A stretch of 64,000 bases of DNA from Bordetella parapertussis (GTDB taxonomy: Bacteria; Pseudomonadota; Gammaproteobacteria; Burkholderiales; Burkholderiaceae_B), in assembly GCA_945897365.1 (NCBI GenBank), contig CAMDFD010000008.1, forward strand, positions 62,001 through 126,000, read 5' to 3'. Position numbers and translations under genes: made by a program. Numbering within the stretch: the stretch's first letter is position 1; every line of letters begins with the position of its first letter. Positions 1 to 8,947 of this stretch are shown here, one piece after another. Under the pieces are notes generated by a model, which was not told the origin of the DNA, did not search any database, and saw only the letters and a list, made by a program, of their open reading frames with translations.

Positions 1-699
1 TTGGCTCCTGAAATTGGTGTCAATGCCTTGCATGATTTTATGAAGCCCTTTGGGTTTGGTCAGATCACGGGCATTGATATCGAAGGTGAGCGCAAAGGTG
101 TTTTACCCTCGACAGAGTGGAAACGTTTGGCTTATAAAAAGCGTGAACAGCAACGCTGGTATGCAGGTGAAACAATTTCTGTGGCTGTGGGTCAGGGTTA
201 CAACTCTTTCACTTTGATGCAACTGGCTCAGGCGACTGCGGTGCTGGCAAATGATGGCACTTATATGCGGCCGCACTTGGTGCGTGCGATCAAAAATCCA
301 ACATCGGGTGAGGAGCGTCTGACTGTGGCCGAAGCCTCGCATCGGATTCCACTCAAAACTGAACATCTTCAGACGGTTAAACGTGCGCTTGCCGATGTGA
401 CGGTATCGGGCACCGCACGCCAAGCTTTTGCGGGCGCGCCATATCAAACAGCAGGGAAGACGGGGACTGCCCAAGTTTATAGTTTGAAAGGTGGCAAATA
501 TCAAAGTAGTGCGATTGATGAACGATTGCGTGACCATGCTTTGTTTATGGCATTTGCACCAGTCAAAGATCCCAAAATCGCGATCGCGGTCTTGGTTGAA
601 AACGCAGGCTGGGGGGGGAGTGTTGCTGCACCGATTGCACGCAAGGTCTTCGACGAGTGGTTGTTGCGACAACCCAAGGCTGGAATCCTAGCGCGATGA
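1..699 (+). CDS. mrdA: Penicillin-binding protein 2, C-terminal part (truncated by window start)
   Basis: This is the last 232 residues of the elongasome transpeptidase PBP2, which cross-links peptidoglycan during side-wall growth. The KTG box of penicillin-binding transpeptidases is visible at residues 153-155 of this fragment (KTGTAQV), preceded by the family stretch GETISVAVGQGYN. The catalytic SxxK serine and the SxN motif lie upstream, outside the window. The TTG at base 1 is simply the first in-frame codon and not a claimed start. The stop overlaps the rodA start (ATGA), which is the usual mrdA-rodA arrangement and indicates translational coupling with the partner glycosyltransferase. 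Confidence 0.95.
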   Translation: MAPEIGVNALHDFMKPFGFGQITGIDIEGERKGVLPSTEWKRLAYKKREQQRWYAGETISVAVGQGYNSFTLMQLAQATAVLANDGTYMRPHLVRAIKNPTSGEERLTVAEASHRIPLKTEHLQTVKRALADVTVSGTARQAFAGAPYQTAGKTGTAQVYSLKGGKYQSSAIDERLRDHALFMAFAPVKDPKIAIAVLVENAGWGGSVAAPIARKVFDEWLLRQPKAGILAR

Positions 700-1835
700 A
701 AGTCTTTTTTAAATTCCTCTTGCGCGTCGTCACGGCTTTTGATTGGCCGCTCATGATTGTGTTGTTGCTGTTGGGGGCGACGGGTCTTTTGGTCATGCAT
801 TCAGCCGTGGGCGGCACGGATTGGCGTTATGCGGATCATTTGCGCAATCTTTTGATCGGACTGGGTGTCATGTGGGTGGTGGCAATGGTGCCATTCCAAT
901 ATATTTTGAAACTCGCCGTCCCTTTTTATATCGTGGGTGTAGTGTTGCTTTTTGGGGTCGAGTTTTTTGGCTCAACGAGCAAAGGAGCCACCCGTTGGTT
1001 GAATCTTGGCTTTATCCGTATACAACCCTCTGAAATGCTCAAAATCGCAGTGCCTTTGATGCTAGCTTGGTACTTTCACAAGCGCGAAAGCTCTTTGCGG
1101 TTTTATGATTTTTTCGCGGCAGGGGCCTTGTTATTCGTGCCCTTTGTGTTGATTGTGAAACAGCCCGATCTTGGCACGGCTTTGTTGGTTTTTGGTGCTG
1201 GATTTTGCGTCATTTATTTCGCTGGACTGTCATTCAAACTGCTCGCTCCGATCGTGATCGCGATTCTTGTCGGGATTGGCGGCATCCTCGTATATCAGGA
1301 TGATTTGTGCAAGGAAGAAACAGATTGGGTGGTGTTGCACAGCTATCAAAAAAATCGTGTGTGTACTTTGTTAGATCCAACCAATGATCCGTTGGGCAAG
1401 GGCTTTCATACCATCCAGTCGACGATCGCCGTTGGATCTGGAGGTGTGTATGGCAAGGGCTATATGAGTGGCACTCAAACGCATCTAGATTTTATTCCTG
1501 AGCGCACGACAGACTTTATTTTCGCAGTGTTCGCCGAAGAGTTTGGTTTGTATGGTGGTGTGACGTTGCTTGTTTTGTATTTATTGTTGATCTTCCGAGG
1601 CCTGACGATTGCAATCGGTGCACCAACGCATGCAAGCCGATTATTGGCGGGGGCGCTCTCGATGGTTTTGTTCGTTTATGTTTTTGTCAATATCGGAATG
1701 GTCACAGGTGTGCTGCCAGTCGTTGGGGTGCCGCTGCCAATGCTAAGCTATGGTGGAACCGCGCTCGTGACGATTGGAATAGCATGCGGAATACTCATGA
1801 GTATTCGTCACTATTCACCACATGCTGAGTCTTAA
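696..1835 (+). CDS. rodA: RodA, SEDS peptidoglycan glycosyltransferase
   Basis: RodA is an inner-membrane SEDS glycosyltransferase that polymerises lipid II for rod-shape growth together with PBP2. The 379-residue product is strongly hydrophobic with about ten membrane segments. It carries SEDS signatures: GATRWL and QPSEMLKIAVP in the first half, KQPDLGTA in the middle, and PMLSYGGTALV near the end. I chose the ATG at 696 because it overlaps the mrdA stop and gives the normal N-terminus. An in-frame start at 657 would add 13 polar residues and lie inside mrdA. It converges on mutY with a 19-bp gap. Confidence 0.95.
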   Translation: MKVFFKFLLRVVTAFDWPLMIVLLLLGATGLLVMHSAVGGTDWRYADHLRNLLIGLGVMWVVAMVPFQYILKLAVPFYIVGVVLLFGVEFFGSTSKGATRWLNLGFIRIQPSEMLKIAVPLMLAWYFHKRESSLRFYDFFAAGALLFVPFVLIVKQPDLGTALLVFGAGFCVIYFAGLSFKLLAPIVIAILVGIGGILVYQDDLCKEETDWVVLHSYQKNRVCTLLDPTNDPLGKGFHTIQSTIAVGSGGVYGKGYMSGTQTHLDFIPERTTDFIFAVFAEEFGLYGGVTLLVLYLLLIFRGLTIAIGAPTHASRLLAGALSMVLFVYVFVNIGMVTGVLPVVGVPLPMLSYGGTALVTIGIACGILMSIRHYSPHAES

Positions 1836-1854
1836 GGCTGCACTCGATTTCATC

Positions 1855-2940
1855 TCAGCGTAAAAGATGATCGGCCTGCAAGCCTTCAAGGAGTTTACGA
1901 ACCGGGGCGGGTAACCCAAGTGTACGTAGATTTTTATAGTTGACCCAACGACGTATGATCTCGCCAGAGGGAGGCTGTTCTGGTTGTGGTGTCAAGTTGG
2001 AAACATGCACAAGAATCGGCGTAATAGTGAGTCGGTAATGCGTAAAGACATGCAGAAAAGGCGTCAGTGTTTGGAGTTGTTTAGGCGCAAGACCTAAGCG
2101 TTCGCAAGCGTGTTGTGCATGGTGACTCGATTCGCACTCAGGCAGACTCCACAAGCCTCCCCATATGCCTTGGGTGGGTCTTTGTTCGAGCAACACATGC
2201 TCGGCATGACAAGCGACCAACATCCCCGTACTTCGCTCAGGCAAGACTTTACGTTTGCGTGGCCAAGGGAGTTCTTCGGTTCGGCCTGTCTGACGCGCTT
2301 GGCAGCTCTTTGCGATAGGACAGTCCGTGCAACGAGGTCGGCTGCGCGTGCAGACCGTCGCACCGAGATCCATTTGGCCCTGCGTGTAGCGAGCCATCGC
2401 CTGAGGGTCGTCGGAGCACGTTTTCGCAGAGGGAAGCACCTCGCGTGCCCGTTGCCATAGCACAAGCTCTGTGGCCCGTTGTGTCGGATCGCCCTCGATC
2501 GCAAAATACCGAGCAAAGACTCTTTTTACATTGCCATCCATTATTGCCGCACGTTCACCATAGCAAAATGCTGCGATGGCGGCTGCCGTTGATGGGCCAA
2601 TCCCTGGCAGTGTTGCGAGTCCCTCTGCATTTCCCGGAAAGACGCCATGCCATTGCGACATGATGCGCTGTGCGCAGGCATGCAGATTGCGGGCGCGAGC
2701 GTAATAGCCAAGACCCGCCCATTGGGCCATCACGGCTTCTGACGAAGCGTTTGCAAGTGCAGCGACGTTTGGAAAATGACGTAAAAAACGTTGGTAGTAC
2801 TCAAGGACCGCACTGACTTGCGTCTGTTGCAGCATGATTTCCGAGAGCCAAACACGATAGGGATCTTGCGTGTTTTGCCAAGGCAGATCATGACGTCCGT
2901 GGACACGTTGCCACCCGATAATCCGATCGGAAAGTTTCAT
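1855..2940 (-). CDS. mutY: A/G-specific adenine glycosylase MutY
   Basis: MutY removes adenine mispaired with 8-oxoguanine. From the ATG at 2940 (361 aa) the HhH-GPD fold is clear: catalytic Glu34 in WLSEIMLQQTQV, helix-hairpin-helix LPGIGPSTAAAI (111-122), and catalytic Asp135 in AAIMDGNVKRV. The [4Fe-4S] ligands Cys197, 204, 207 and 213 show the C-X6-C-X2-C-X5-C spacing. The C-terminal 130 residues fit the Nudix-like 8-oxoG recognition domain. An upstream start at 2988 would overlap ftsX, so the ATG at 2940, 17 bp after the ftsX stop, is preferred. The gene probably belongs to the ftsE-ftsX-mutY transcript. Confidence 0.95.
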   Translation of the reverse strand: MKLSDRIIGWQRVHGRHDLPWQNTQDPYRVWLSEIMLQQTQVSAVLEYYQRFLRHFPNVAALANASSEAVMAQWAGLGYYARARNLHACAQRIMSQWHGVFPGNAEGLATLPGIGPSTAAAIAAFCYGERAAIMDGNVKRVFARYFAIEGDPTQRATELVLWQRAREVLPSAKTCSDDPQAMARYTQGQMDLGATVCTRSRPRCTDCPIAKSCQARQTGRTEELPWPRKRKVLPERSTGMLVACHAEHVLLEQRPTQGIWGGLWSLPECESSHHAQHACERLGLAPKQLQTLTPFLHVFTHYRLTITPILVHVSNLTPQPEQPPSGEIIRRWVNYKNLRTLGLPAPVRKLLEGLQADHLLR

Positions 2941-2957
2941 CGCGGCACAGTGACTTG

Positions 2958-3866
2958 TCAGAAGCGCGTGTTGCGTTGCACGGACCATCTCGCCGAGAGG
3001 GCGCCTAAGGCGGCAACAATCAGAACACTGACGGCGAGGATAGAAGGGGCAGGCAACGACAGCGCAAACTCAGCATCGTAAGTACGGGCAAGAGCCGCGA
3101 GTGCATCATTGAGAGGCGCGAGCGTTAAGCGCGCGACGCCGAAACTAATCAGCGTCGCGAGCGAACAGGTGAGTGCACCGAGATATAAAAAAGGACGCCG
3201 AACAAAGGACTCCGTTGCGCCTACTAGGCGGGCCACGCCGATCTCCTCGCGCTGCGAGAGGGCTTGCATACGCACGGTATTAAAGACCGTAGCAAGCACA
3301 ACCAACATCACGCTGAGGGCTAGTAACAATAGACCAATCCGACCAAAGCTCAAGAGAGCTTCGAGACGTTGTACCCAGGCGCTATCAAGTTGCACAAGAT
3401 CAATGCCTTGCCATGTTCGCCAACTTGCGGCCATTTGATCGGCACGTTTGGCTAGGTCGTCACCAGGGGCGAGTTCGACTACGATGGCATCGGGCAAGGG
3501 ATTGACGGGGAGTACCTTAAGGGCTTGTTCCCAAGCTGGGTTTGCCCGTAATTCCTCGAGAGCGCGTTGTTTTGGAATGACTCGAACCTTGACGATCTGT
3601 CCAGCGTGTTCCTCTCGGATACGGGTTGCGAGCTTATCCGCGACCCCGTGAGCCGCATCGGTTTTTAGAAAAAGCGTGAGCTCTGGGGTGAGTGAAACTT
3701 GGCGAGCGACAGGCTCGATCGAAATGAGGAGCGAGGCGCCTAGCAGGGGTAGTGTCAACGCCAGTGCGATGACTAATAGATTAGTAAGCGAAGAGATGGG
3801 TTGCGCCCAAAGTCTTCTGAGCGTGACCACTAAAGCATAGCGATGAAGTCTGAGGAGGCTTTTCAT
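2958..3866 (-). CDS. ftsX: Cell division ABC permease FtsX
   Basis: FtsX is the membrane subunit of the FtsEX complex, which couples the divisome to peptidoglycan hydrolase activation. The 302-residue protein has a short cytoplasmic N-terminus, a first membrane segment at about 20-48, and a periplasmic domain at about 50-165. Three further membrane segments lie in the C-terminal half, as in the family. Its start overlaps the ftsE stop by 4 bp (ATGA), so the two are translated together. Identification rests on the pairing with ftsE, the topology and the length. Confidence 0.93.
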   Translation of the reverse strand: MKSLLRLHRYALVVTLRRLWAQPISSLTNLLVIALALTLPLLGASLLISIEPVARQVSLTPELTLFLKTDAAHGVADKLATRIREEHAGQIVKVRVIPKQRALEELRANPAWEQALKVLPVNPLPDAIVVELAPGDDLAKRADQMAASWRTWQGIDLVQLDSAWVQRLEALLSFGRIGLLLLALSVMLVVLATVFNTVRMQALSQREEIGVARLVGATESFVRRPFLYLGALTCSLATLISFGVARLTLAPLNDALAALARTYDAEFALSLPAPSILAVSVLIVAALGALSARWSVQRNTRF

Positions 3867-4600
3867 CGCGCAGCGCCTCCAAGGTGTGGTTCGTGATAGC
3901 CGGACTCGGGCGTTTGAGTCGTCGCAGTGGCAGGTCGTCGAGAGGCGGAGTCGGCAAATTTTCCGGGTTCAATTTTGAAGGCCCGTGTCGCGTATTCTGC
4001 CATTAGCGCATCATCATGCGAAGCAATGACTGTCGTGACTCCGACGCGATTGAAGTCTTTGAAGACAGACATGATTCGGCGTGCTGACTCGCGATCAAGG
4101 CTGGCCGTGGGTTCGTCAGCGATGAGGATGGCGGGACGATTAACGATTGCGCGAGCAATAGCGAGTCGTTGCTGCTCACCCCCAGAGAGTTCGATGGGGG
4201 GGGTATTTTCCTTGGTGCTCAAGCCCACTTTGTCTAATGCTGCTCTGGCGCGAGCTCGGGCAACATCAGAGGCCAGTCCTGTGACGGTCAACGGGAGCAA
4301 AACGTTATCAATGGCACTGCGATCGAAAAGAAGGTGGGTATCTTGCAAAATGACGCCCACCGATCGTCTCAGGTAGGGGCGGGCACGGGCAGAAAGTTGT
4401 TCGAGTCGGTGCCCGTTGACTTGGATCGATCCTCGACTTGGGGCTTCGAGGCCCCCAATGAGTTTAAGTAAAGTAGACTTGCCAGCCCCGGAGGGACCTG
4501 CGACATACACAAACTCTCCGGCGGCGACACGGAAAGAAATATCGGCGAGGATGTTGCGTCCTTGGCCGTAAGATTTGAATACATGCTGAAATTCGATCAT
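3863..4600 (-). CDS. ftsE: Cell division ATP-binding protein FtsE
   Basis: FtsE is the cytoplasmic ATPase of FtsEX. The 245-residue product has Walker A GPSGAGKST (35-43), signature LSGGEQQRLAIARAI, Walker B ILIADEPTASLD and the H-loop in VIASHD. The C-terminal tail after about residue 215 is rich in Ser, Arg and Pro and is longer than the usual ~220-residue FtsE, so some 20 residues look like a lineage extension. It is first in a minus-strand ftsE-ftsX-mutY run and divergent from aapJ across a 198-bp region. Confidence 0.95.
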   Translation of the reverse strand: MIEFQHVFKSYGQGRNILADISFRVAAGEFVYVAGPSGAGKSTLLKLIGGLEAPSRGSIQVNGHRLEQLSARARPYLRRSVGVILQDTHLLFDRSAIDNVLLPLTVTGLASDVARARARAALDKVGLSTKENTPPIELSGGEQQRLAIARAIVNRPAILIADEPTASLDRESARRIMSVFKDFNRVGVTTVIASHDDALMAEYATRAFKIEPGKFADSASRRPATATTQTPESGYHEPHLGGAAR

Positions 4601-4673
4601 GACATCACTTAGGTTATTCCCTAATGATAACCCTGCTCTAGCCTGTTTTTATAAGCATATGAGACAAGAATTA

Positions 4674-4702
4674 TTGACGGCGAGGGATTTCCCCCATACA
4701 TT
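4674..4702 (+). promoter_or_regulatory. Putative sigma-70 promoter of the aapJQMP operon
   Basis: A TTGACG hexamer (4674-4679) and TACATT (4697-4702) are separated by exactly 17 bp, about 100 bp upstream of aapJ. The -35 matches consensus at five of six positions and the -10 at four of six. It lies in the intergenic region shared with the divergent ftsE. Only sequence similarity supports it. Confidence 0.5.
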
Positions 4703-4798
4703 GCAACTGTGTGTGCGGCTAACATGGTGCCTTGCACAATTAGACCTGCGGTGAGCCCGATAGGCTGCCGTATCCCTTAGTATTTCGGAGAACGAGTG

Positions 4799-5815
4799 AT
4801 GAAATTCTTAAAATTAGCAGCAGTCGGCGCAGCGTTGCTTGCGGCCACCACCGTCGCACAGGCAGGTCCTACTTTCGATAATGTCAAAAAGAAAGGCTTT
4901 GTTCAATGCGGTACCAATACAGGTCTAGCCGGTTTCTCAGCACCTGACAGCAAAGGTGTTTGGTCAGGTTTGGATATCGACCTTTGCCGTGCATTCGCAG
5001 CCGTGATGTTCGGTGATGCGTCCAAAGTCAAGTTCACCCCCCTGACTGCACAGCAACGTTTCACCGCCTTGCAGTCCGGTGAAATCGATGTGTTGACCCG
5101 TAACACGACACAGACAATGACCCGCGATACTTCGCTGGGTCTGATCGGTGCCGGCGTGAATTTTTACGACAGCCAAGGCATCATGGTTCGTAAAGATTTA
5201 AACATCAAGAGCGCCAAAGAACTCAACGGTGCCACAGTATGTGTTCAGCCTGGTACAACCACTGAATTGAACTTGGCTGATTGGTTCCGCGCCAACAAAC
5301 TGACCTTCAAGCCTGTGGTCATCGAAAAGGTTGACGAAGTTGTTCGTGCGTATGACTCTGGACGTTGCGATGCCTATACGACAGACAAGTCTGGTTTGGC
5401 CTCTTCCCGCACAACCTTGAAGAATCCTGCCGCAAACGTGATCTTGCCTGAGGATTTCTCCAAAGAACCTTTGGGCCCATTGGTGCGCCAAGGTGACGAG
5501 CAGTGGTTGAACGTTGTTCGTTGGACGCTTTATGCCATGCTCGAAGCCGAAGAATATGGCATCACACAAAAGAACGTCGAAGAAATGCTCAAGAGCACCA
5601 ATCCTAACGTTCAACGTATTTTGGGCGTGACGCCTGGAATGGGGAAAAACCTGGGTGTATCCGATAAGTGGGCTTACGAAATCATCAAACAAGTTGGTAA
5701 TTACGGCGAGAGTTTTGCTCGAAACGTCGGTCAAAGCACACCGCTACGACTTGAGCGTGGCCTGAATGCGCAGTGGACCAAGGGCGGTCTGATGTACGCC
5801 TGGCCCATCCGCTAA
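4799..5815 (+). CDS. aapJ: General L-amino acid ABC transporter, periplasmic binding protein
   Basis: This solute receptor feeds the AapQMP permease, a broad-specificity polar amino-acid uptake system. The 338-residue precursor starts with a signal peptide (MKFLKLAAVGAALLAATTVA, cleavage near AQA-GP). It continues with the family-3 binding-protein fold: VQCGTNTGLAGF near the mature N-terminus, then SGLDIDLCRAFAAVMFGD, VLTRNTTQT and VCVQPGTTTELNL. I chose the ATG at 4799, 8 nt after GGAG. An in-frame GTG sits directly before it at 4796. It heads an operon with aapQ, aapM and aapP and is followed by a strong stem-loop before aapQ. Confidence 0.93.
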   Translation: MKFLKLAAVGAALLAATTVAQAGPTFDNVKKKGFVQCGTNTGLAGFSAPDSKGVWSGLDIDLCRAFAAVMFGDASKVKFTPLTAQQRFTALQSGEIDVLTRNTTQTMTRDTSLGLIGAGVNFYDSQGIMVRKDLNIKSAKELNGATVCVQPGTTTELNLADWFRANKLTFKPVVIEKVDEVVRAYDSGRCDAYTTDKSGLASSRTTLKNPAANVILPEDFSKEPLGPLVRQGDEQWLNVVRWTLYAMLEAEEYGITQKNVEEMLKSTNPNVQRILGVTPGMGKNLGVSDKWAYEIIKQVGNYGESFARNVGQSTPLRLERGLNAQWTKGGLMYAWPIR

Positions 5816-5832
5816 TCTCTCTTGATACATAG

Positions 5833-5855
5833 GGGCGACCGCTTTGCGGTCGCCC
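5833..5855 (+). promoter_or_regulatory. Perfect 10-bp stem-loop between aapJ and aapQ
   Basis: GGGCGACCGC (5833-5842) and GCGGTCGCCC (5846-5855) are exact reverse complements around a TTT loop, with a G-U pair possible outside. No U-tract follows, so it is not a standard intrinsic terminator. The 3' arm ends six bases before the aapQ ATG at 5862, where a ribosome binding site would be expected. Such hairpins after binding-protein genes commonly stabilise the upstream message or reduce permease expression; that role is inferred here. Confidence 0.75.
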
Positions 5856-5861
5856 TAAGTT

Positions 5862-7052
5862 ATGACGAAGCCTAAAGAATCAAACGTAGCACCCCCTACT
5901 CGAAGACGTTTGTCTTGGAATGATCCAGGCATACGCTCGATTTTTTACCAAGTCCTTGCATTGCTCGCCGTCGGCGGTGTCGTATGGTTTTTGGTTCACA
6001 ATACCCTCAGCAACCTGTCAGCGCGTAACATTTCGACAGGTTTCGATTTTCTCAGCAGAGAAGCAGGTTTTGCGATTGGTGAAACGCCGATCGCCTACAG
6101 TCCCGCGAGCACCTATGGTCGGGCGATCACGGTTGGCTTGCTCAATACTTTACGCGTTGCCCTCATCGGCATCGTGCTGGCCACGCTCTTGGGAACAGTG
6201 ATTGGTATCGCCAGACTGTCGAGTAATTGGCTGATCCGCAAGATCTCAAGCATTTACGTCGAAGTCATGCGTAATGTACCCTTGTTGCTCCAATTGTTTT
6301 TCTGGTACGCCATTATTTCGGAAACGCTTCCGGGTCCTCGCCAGGCGATGCATCCATTGCCTGGCGTGTTTGTGTCGAATCGGGGCATGCAGATGCCTTC
6401 GGTTCATGGCGATGGTCTGCTGTGGCTGTTGGTGGGCGTTCTGGTTGCGATCATCCTGATGATTGTCATGGCGAAGTGGGCGCGGAAAAATCAGGAAAAA
6501 ACGGGTCAAATTTTCCCCATCGTGAGATGGTCGCTTGGTTTGTTATTCGTAGTCCCAGCATTGGTGTGGTTTGTGAGTGGCACTACCATGACCCTCGATG
6601 TGCCTGAGCTCAAAGGCTTCAACTTTGTTGGCGGGATGACGCTCTCTCCCGAGTTTGCCGCGTTACTGATTGGTTTGGTCATTTACACTGCGGCCTTTAT
6701 CGCCGAAGTGGTGCGCTCAGGTATTCAAGCGGTCAATCGCGGACAGTGGGAAGCTGCTGAGGCGCTTGGTCTCAAGCGCGGACAGATTTTGCGTTTGATT
6801 GTTCTGCCTCAGGCCTTGCGAGTCATTATTCCCCCGATGACGAGTCAGTATCTGAACATCACAAAGAACAGTTCGCTTGCGGTGGCGATTGGCTATCCCG
6901 ATATCGTGTCTGTGATCAATACAACCCTCAATCAAACTGGACAGGCGATTGAGGGCATCATGATGATCATGGCGGCTTATTTGACGGTGAGCTTGTCAAT
7001 CTCGGTATTCATGAACTGGTACAACAAACGCATTGCATTGGTGGAGCGTTGA
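5862..7052 (+). CDS. aapQ: General L-amino acid ABC transporter, permease AapQ
   Basis: This is the first inner-membrane permease subunit of the Aap/Bzt amino-acid importer. The 396-residue length fits AapQ/BztB, which are longer than typical His/Glu-type permeases because of an inserted periplasmic and membrane section (about 150-240 here). The cytoplasmic EAA loop that docks the ATPase is visible as QWEAAEALGLKRGQ followed by RLIVLPQALRVIIPP. The ATG at 5862 lacks a clear Shine-Dalgarno and directly follows a stem-loop, so expression may be tuned below aapJ. The stop is one base short of the aapM start. Confidence 0.93.
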   Translation: MTKPKESNVAPPTRRRLSWNDPGIRSIFYQVLALLAVGGVVWFLVHNTLSNLSARNISTGFDFLSREAGFAIGETPIAYSPASTYGRAITVGLLNTLRVALIGIVLATLLGTVIGIARLSSNWLIRKISSIYVEVMRNVPLLLQLFFWYAIISETLPGPRQAMHPLPGVFVSNRGMQMPSVHGDGLLWLLVGVLVAIILMIVMAKWARKNQEKTGQIFPIVRWSLGLLFVVPALVWFVSGTTMTLDVPELKGFNFVGGMTLSPEFAALLIGLVIYTAAFIAEVVRSGIQAVNRGQWEAAEALGLKRGQILRLIVLPQALRVIIPPMTSQYLNITKNSSLAVAIGYPDIVSVINTTLNQTGQAIEGIMMIMAAYLTVSLSISVFMNWYNKRIALVER

Positions 7053-7053
7053 G

Positions 7054-8151
7054 ATGAGCACGCCTACCCCCTTGGTTTCACCTGAAAAAGCGCCCTCAAG
7101 TAGTGTGGGTGTATTCGCATGGATGCGGTCGCAGCTTTTTTCATCACCTATTAATAGTTTGCTGACTATTCTTTCCGTCTGGCTATTGCTCGCTACAGTG
7201 CCCGCGATGGTGGATTGGTTTTTGATCAGTGCGAATACCACTGCCTCGACAGGCGATGAGTGTCGCAAGTCGACGGGCGCATGTTGGGCGATGATTGCTG
7301 AAAAACATCGCCTGATTTTGTTTGGTCTCTTCCCTTACGACGAGCAATGGCGACCGATGATCGTGACCGGCATCCTGGTCAGTTCGATCATACTGAGCGG
7401 CTGGAGAAAGCTCTGGAATATCTGGTTGCTCGTCGTTTGGACGGTATCTCTGACTGCTGTGGCGATATTGATGTGGGGAGGAATGTTCGGCCTGACCTAT
7501 GTAGAAAATACGCAGTGGGGCGGTCTGCCACTGACGCTCATATTGTCTACGTTTGGTATCGCTCTGGCGTTCCCTTTGGGCATTGTCTTGGCCTTGGGAC
7601 GTCGCTCCAATATGCCGGCCATCAAGTCGATTTGTATTGTGTATATCGAGCTCATCCGTGGTGTGCCACTCATCAGTCTGTTGTTTATGTCAGCCGTGAT
7701 GTTGCCCTTGTTTCTGCCCGAGGGAATGAGCATCGACAAGTTGCTGCGCGCGCAGATTGCCATCATTTTGTTTGCGGCGGCCTATATGGCCGAAACAATT
7801 CGTGGAGGATTGCAAGCGATCCCCAAAGGTCAGTTCGAAGGAGCCGATTCGCTGGGCTTGAGCTATTGGCAACAGATGAGGCTCATCATTTTGCCCCAAG
7901 CGCTCAAGATTGTCATTCCGCCTCTGGTCGGTTTATTCATCGCTCTTTTCAAAGACACTTCGCTGGTGGTCATCATCGGTATCTTTGATTTGACGCAGGC
8001 TGCGAAGGCTGCTCTCACAGATTCAGCTTGGAGTGGCTTTAGTGTTGAGGTTTACGTCTTTATTTCCGCCATTTATTTCGTTTTTTGTTACTCGATGTCC
8101 AAATACAGTCAGTCTCTCGAAAAGCGACTGGCAACCGGTCATGAGCGTTAG
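7054..8151 (+). CDS. aapM: General L-amino acid ABC transporter, permease AapM
   Basis: This is the second permease subunit of the amino-acid importer, pairing with AapQ. The 365-residue protein has several membrane segments and an EAA loop (QFEGADSLGLSYWQQ, then LIILPQALKIVIPPLVG). The ATG at 7054 is used because it follows the aapQ stop by one base and has GGAG upstream inside the aapQ tail. A longer frame from 7033 would start inside aapQ. A 47-bp gap separates it from aapP. Confidence 0.92.
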   Translation: MSTPTPLVSPEKAPSSSVGVFAWMRSQLFSSPINSLLTILSVWLLLATVPAMVDWFLISANTTASTGDECRKSTGACWAMIAEKHRLILFGLFPYDEQWRPMIVTGILVSSIILSGWRKLWNIWLLVVWTVSLTAVAILMWGGMFGLTYVENTQWGGLPLTLILSTFGIALAFPLGIVLALGRRSNMPAIKSICIVYIELIRGVPLISLLFMSAVMLPLFLPEGMSIDKLLRAQIAIILFAAAYMAETIRGGLQAIPKGQFEGADSLGLSYWQQMRLIILPQALKIVIPPLVGLFIALFKDTSLVVIIGIFDLTQAAKAALTDSAWSGFSVEVYVFISAIYFVFCYSMSKYSQSLEKRLATGHER

Positions 8152-8198
8152 GAGCTGCGCGCCAATCTCTGAGCGCGCCCGATTTCTGGAGAACATGT

Positions 8199-8939
8199 AT
8201 GGCTGATGCCATCATCCGCATGAAAGATGTCAACAAGTGGTACGGTAAGTTCCATGTGTTGCGCGATATCAATCTGGAAGTTGCTCAGGGCGAGCGCATT
8301 GTTGTGTGCGGCCCGTCCGGTTCCGGAAAGTCGACGTTGATTCGTTGTATCAATCGTCTAGAAGAGCATCAAAAAGGTCAGATCGTCGTTGACGGTACTG
8401 AAATCACGAATGATTTGAGAGATGTAGAAGTCATTCGCCGCGAAGTGGGGATGGTGTTTCAGCACTTCAACCTGTTTCCGCACTTGACCGTTTTGGAGAA
8501 TCTCACAATCGGTCCGATCTGGGTTCTTAAAACGCCCAAGGCCGAAGCCGAGGCTCGTGCCATGAAATACTTGGAACGTGTCCGGATCAGCGAGCAAGCA
8601 TTGAAGTTTCCTGGGCAGTTGTCCGGTGGGCAACAGCAACGTGTCGCAATCGCCCGTTCTCTATGCATGGATCCAAAAATCATGTTGTTCGATGAGCCGA
8701 CCTCGGCGCTTGATCCCGAAATGGTCAAAGAAGTGCTGGACGTGATGATCGGACTGGCCGAAGAGTCAGGTATGACGATGATTTGCGTGACGCACGAGAT
8801 GGGTTTTGCGCGTAAAGTCGCCGATCGCGTGATCTTTATGGATCAAGGCGAGATCATCGAAGAAAACAAGCCAGAAGCCTTTTTTGATCATCCTCAAAAT
8901 GAGCGTACCAAGCTTTTTTTGAGCCAAATTCTCCACTAA
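8199..8939 (+). CDS. aapP: General L-amino acid ABC transporter, ATP-binding protein
   Basis: This is the ATPase energising amino-acid uptake with AapQM. The 246-residue protein has Walker A GPSGSGKST (about 38-46), Q-loop region GMVFQHFNLFPHL, signature LSGGQQQRVAIAR, Walker B IMLFDEPTSALD and the H-loop in VTHEMGFAR. This is a textbook polar-amino-acid (GlnQ/HisP/AapP) profile. The start is preceded by CTGGAGAAC. It is the fourth gene of the operon, and the Bug-type gene begins 8 bp after its stop. Confidence 0.95.
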   Translation: MADAIIRMKDVNKWYGKFHVLRDINLEVAQGERIVVCGPSGSGKSTLIRCINRLEEHQKGQIVVDGTEITNDLRDVEVIRREVGMVFQHFNLFPHLTVLENLTIGPIWVLKTPKAEAEARAMKYLERVRISEQALKFPGQLSGGQQQRVAIARSLCMDPKIMLFDEPTSALDPEMVKEVLDVMIGLAEESGMTMICVTHEMGFARKVADRVIFMDQGEIIEENKPEAFFDHPQNERTKLFLSQILH

Positions 8940-8947
8940 TTGGAACA

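Noticed and set aside
103..672. 189-aa minus-strand frame opposite mrdA
   Set aside because: It runs antisense to a clear PBP2 fragment, and its sequence looks like a Cys/His/Arg-rich shadow translation.
1824..1859. GCTGAG/CTCAGC pair at the rodA-mutY junction as a bidirectional terminator
   Set aside because: The stem is 6 bp with a long loop and lies partly within both coding regions; no T-tract.
8158..8185. GCGCGC inverted repeat between aapM and aapP as a terminator
   Set aside because: Only a 6-bp stem with a 10-base loop and no U-tract; it would separate genes of one transporter. Likely a chance low-complexity pair.
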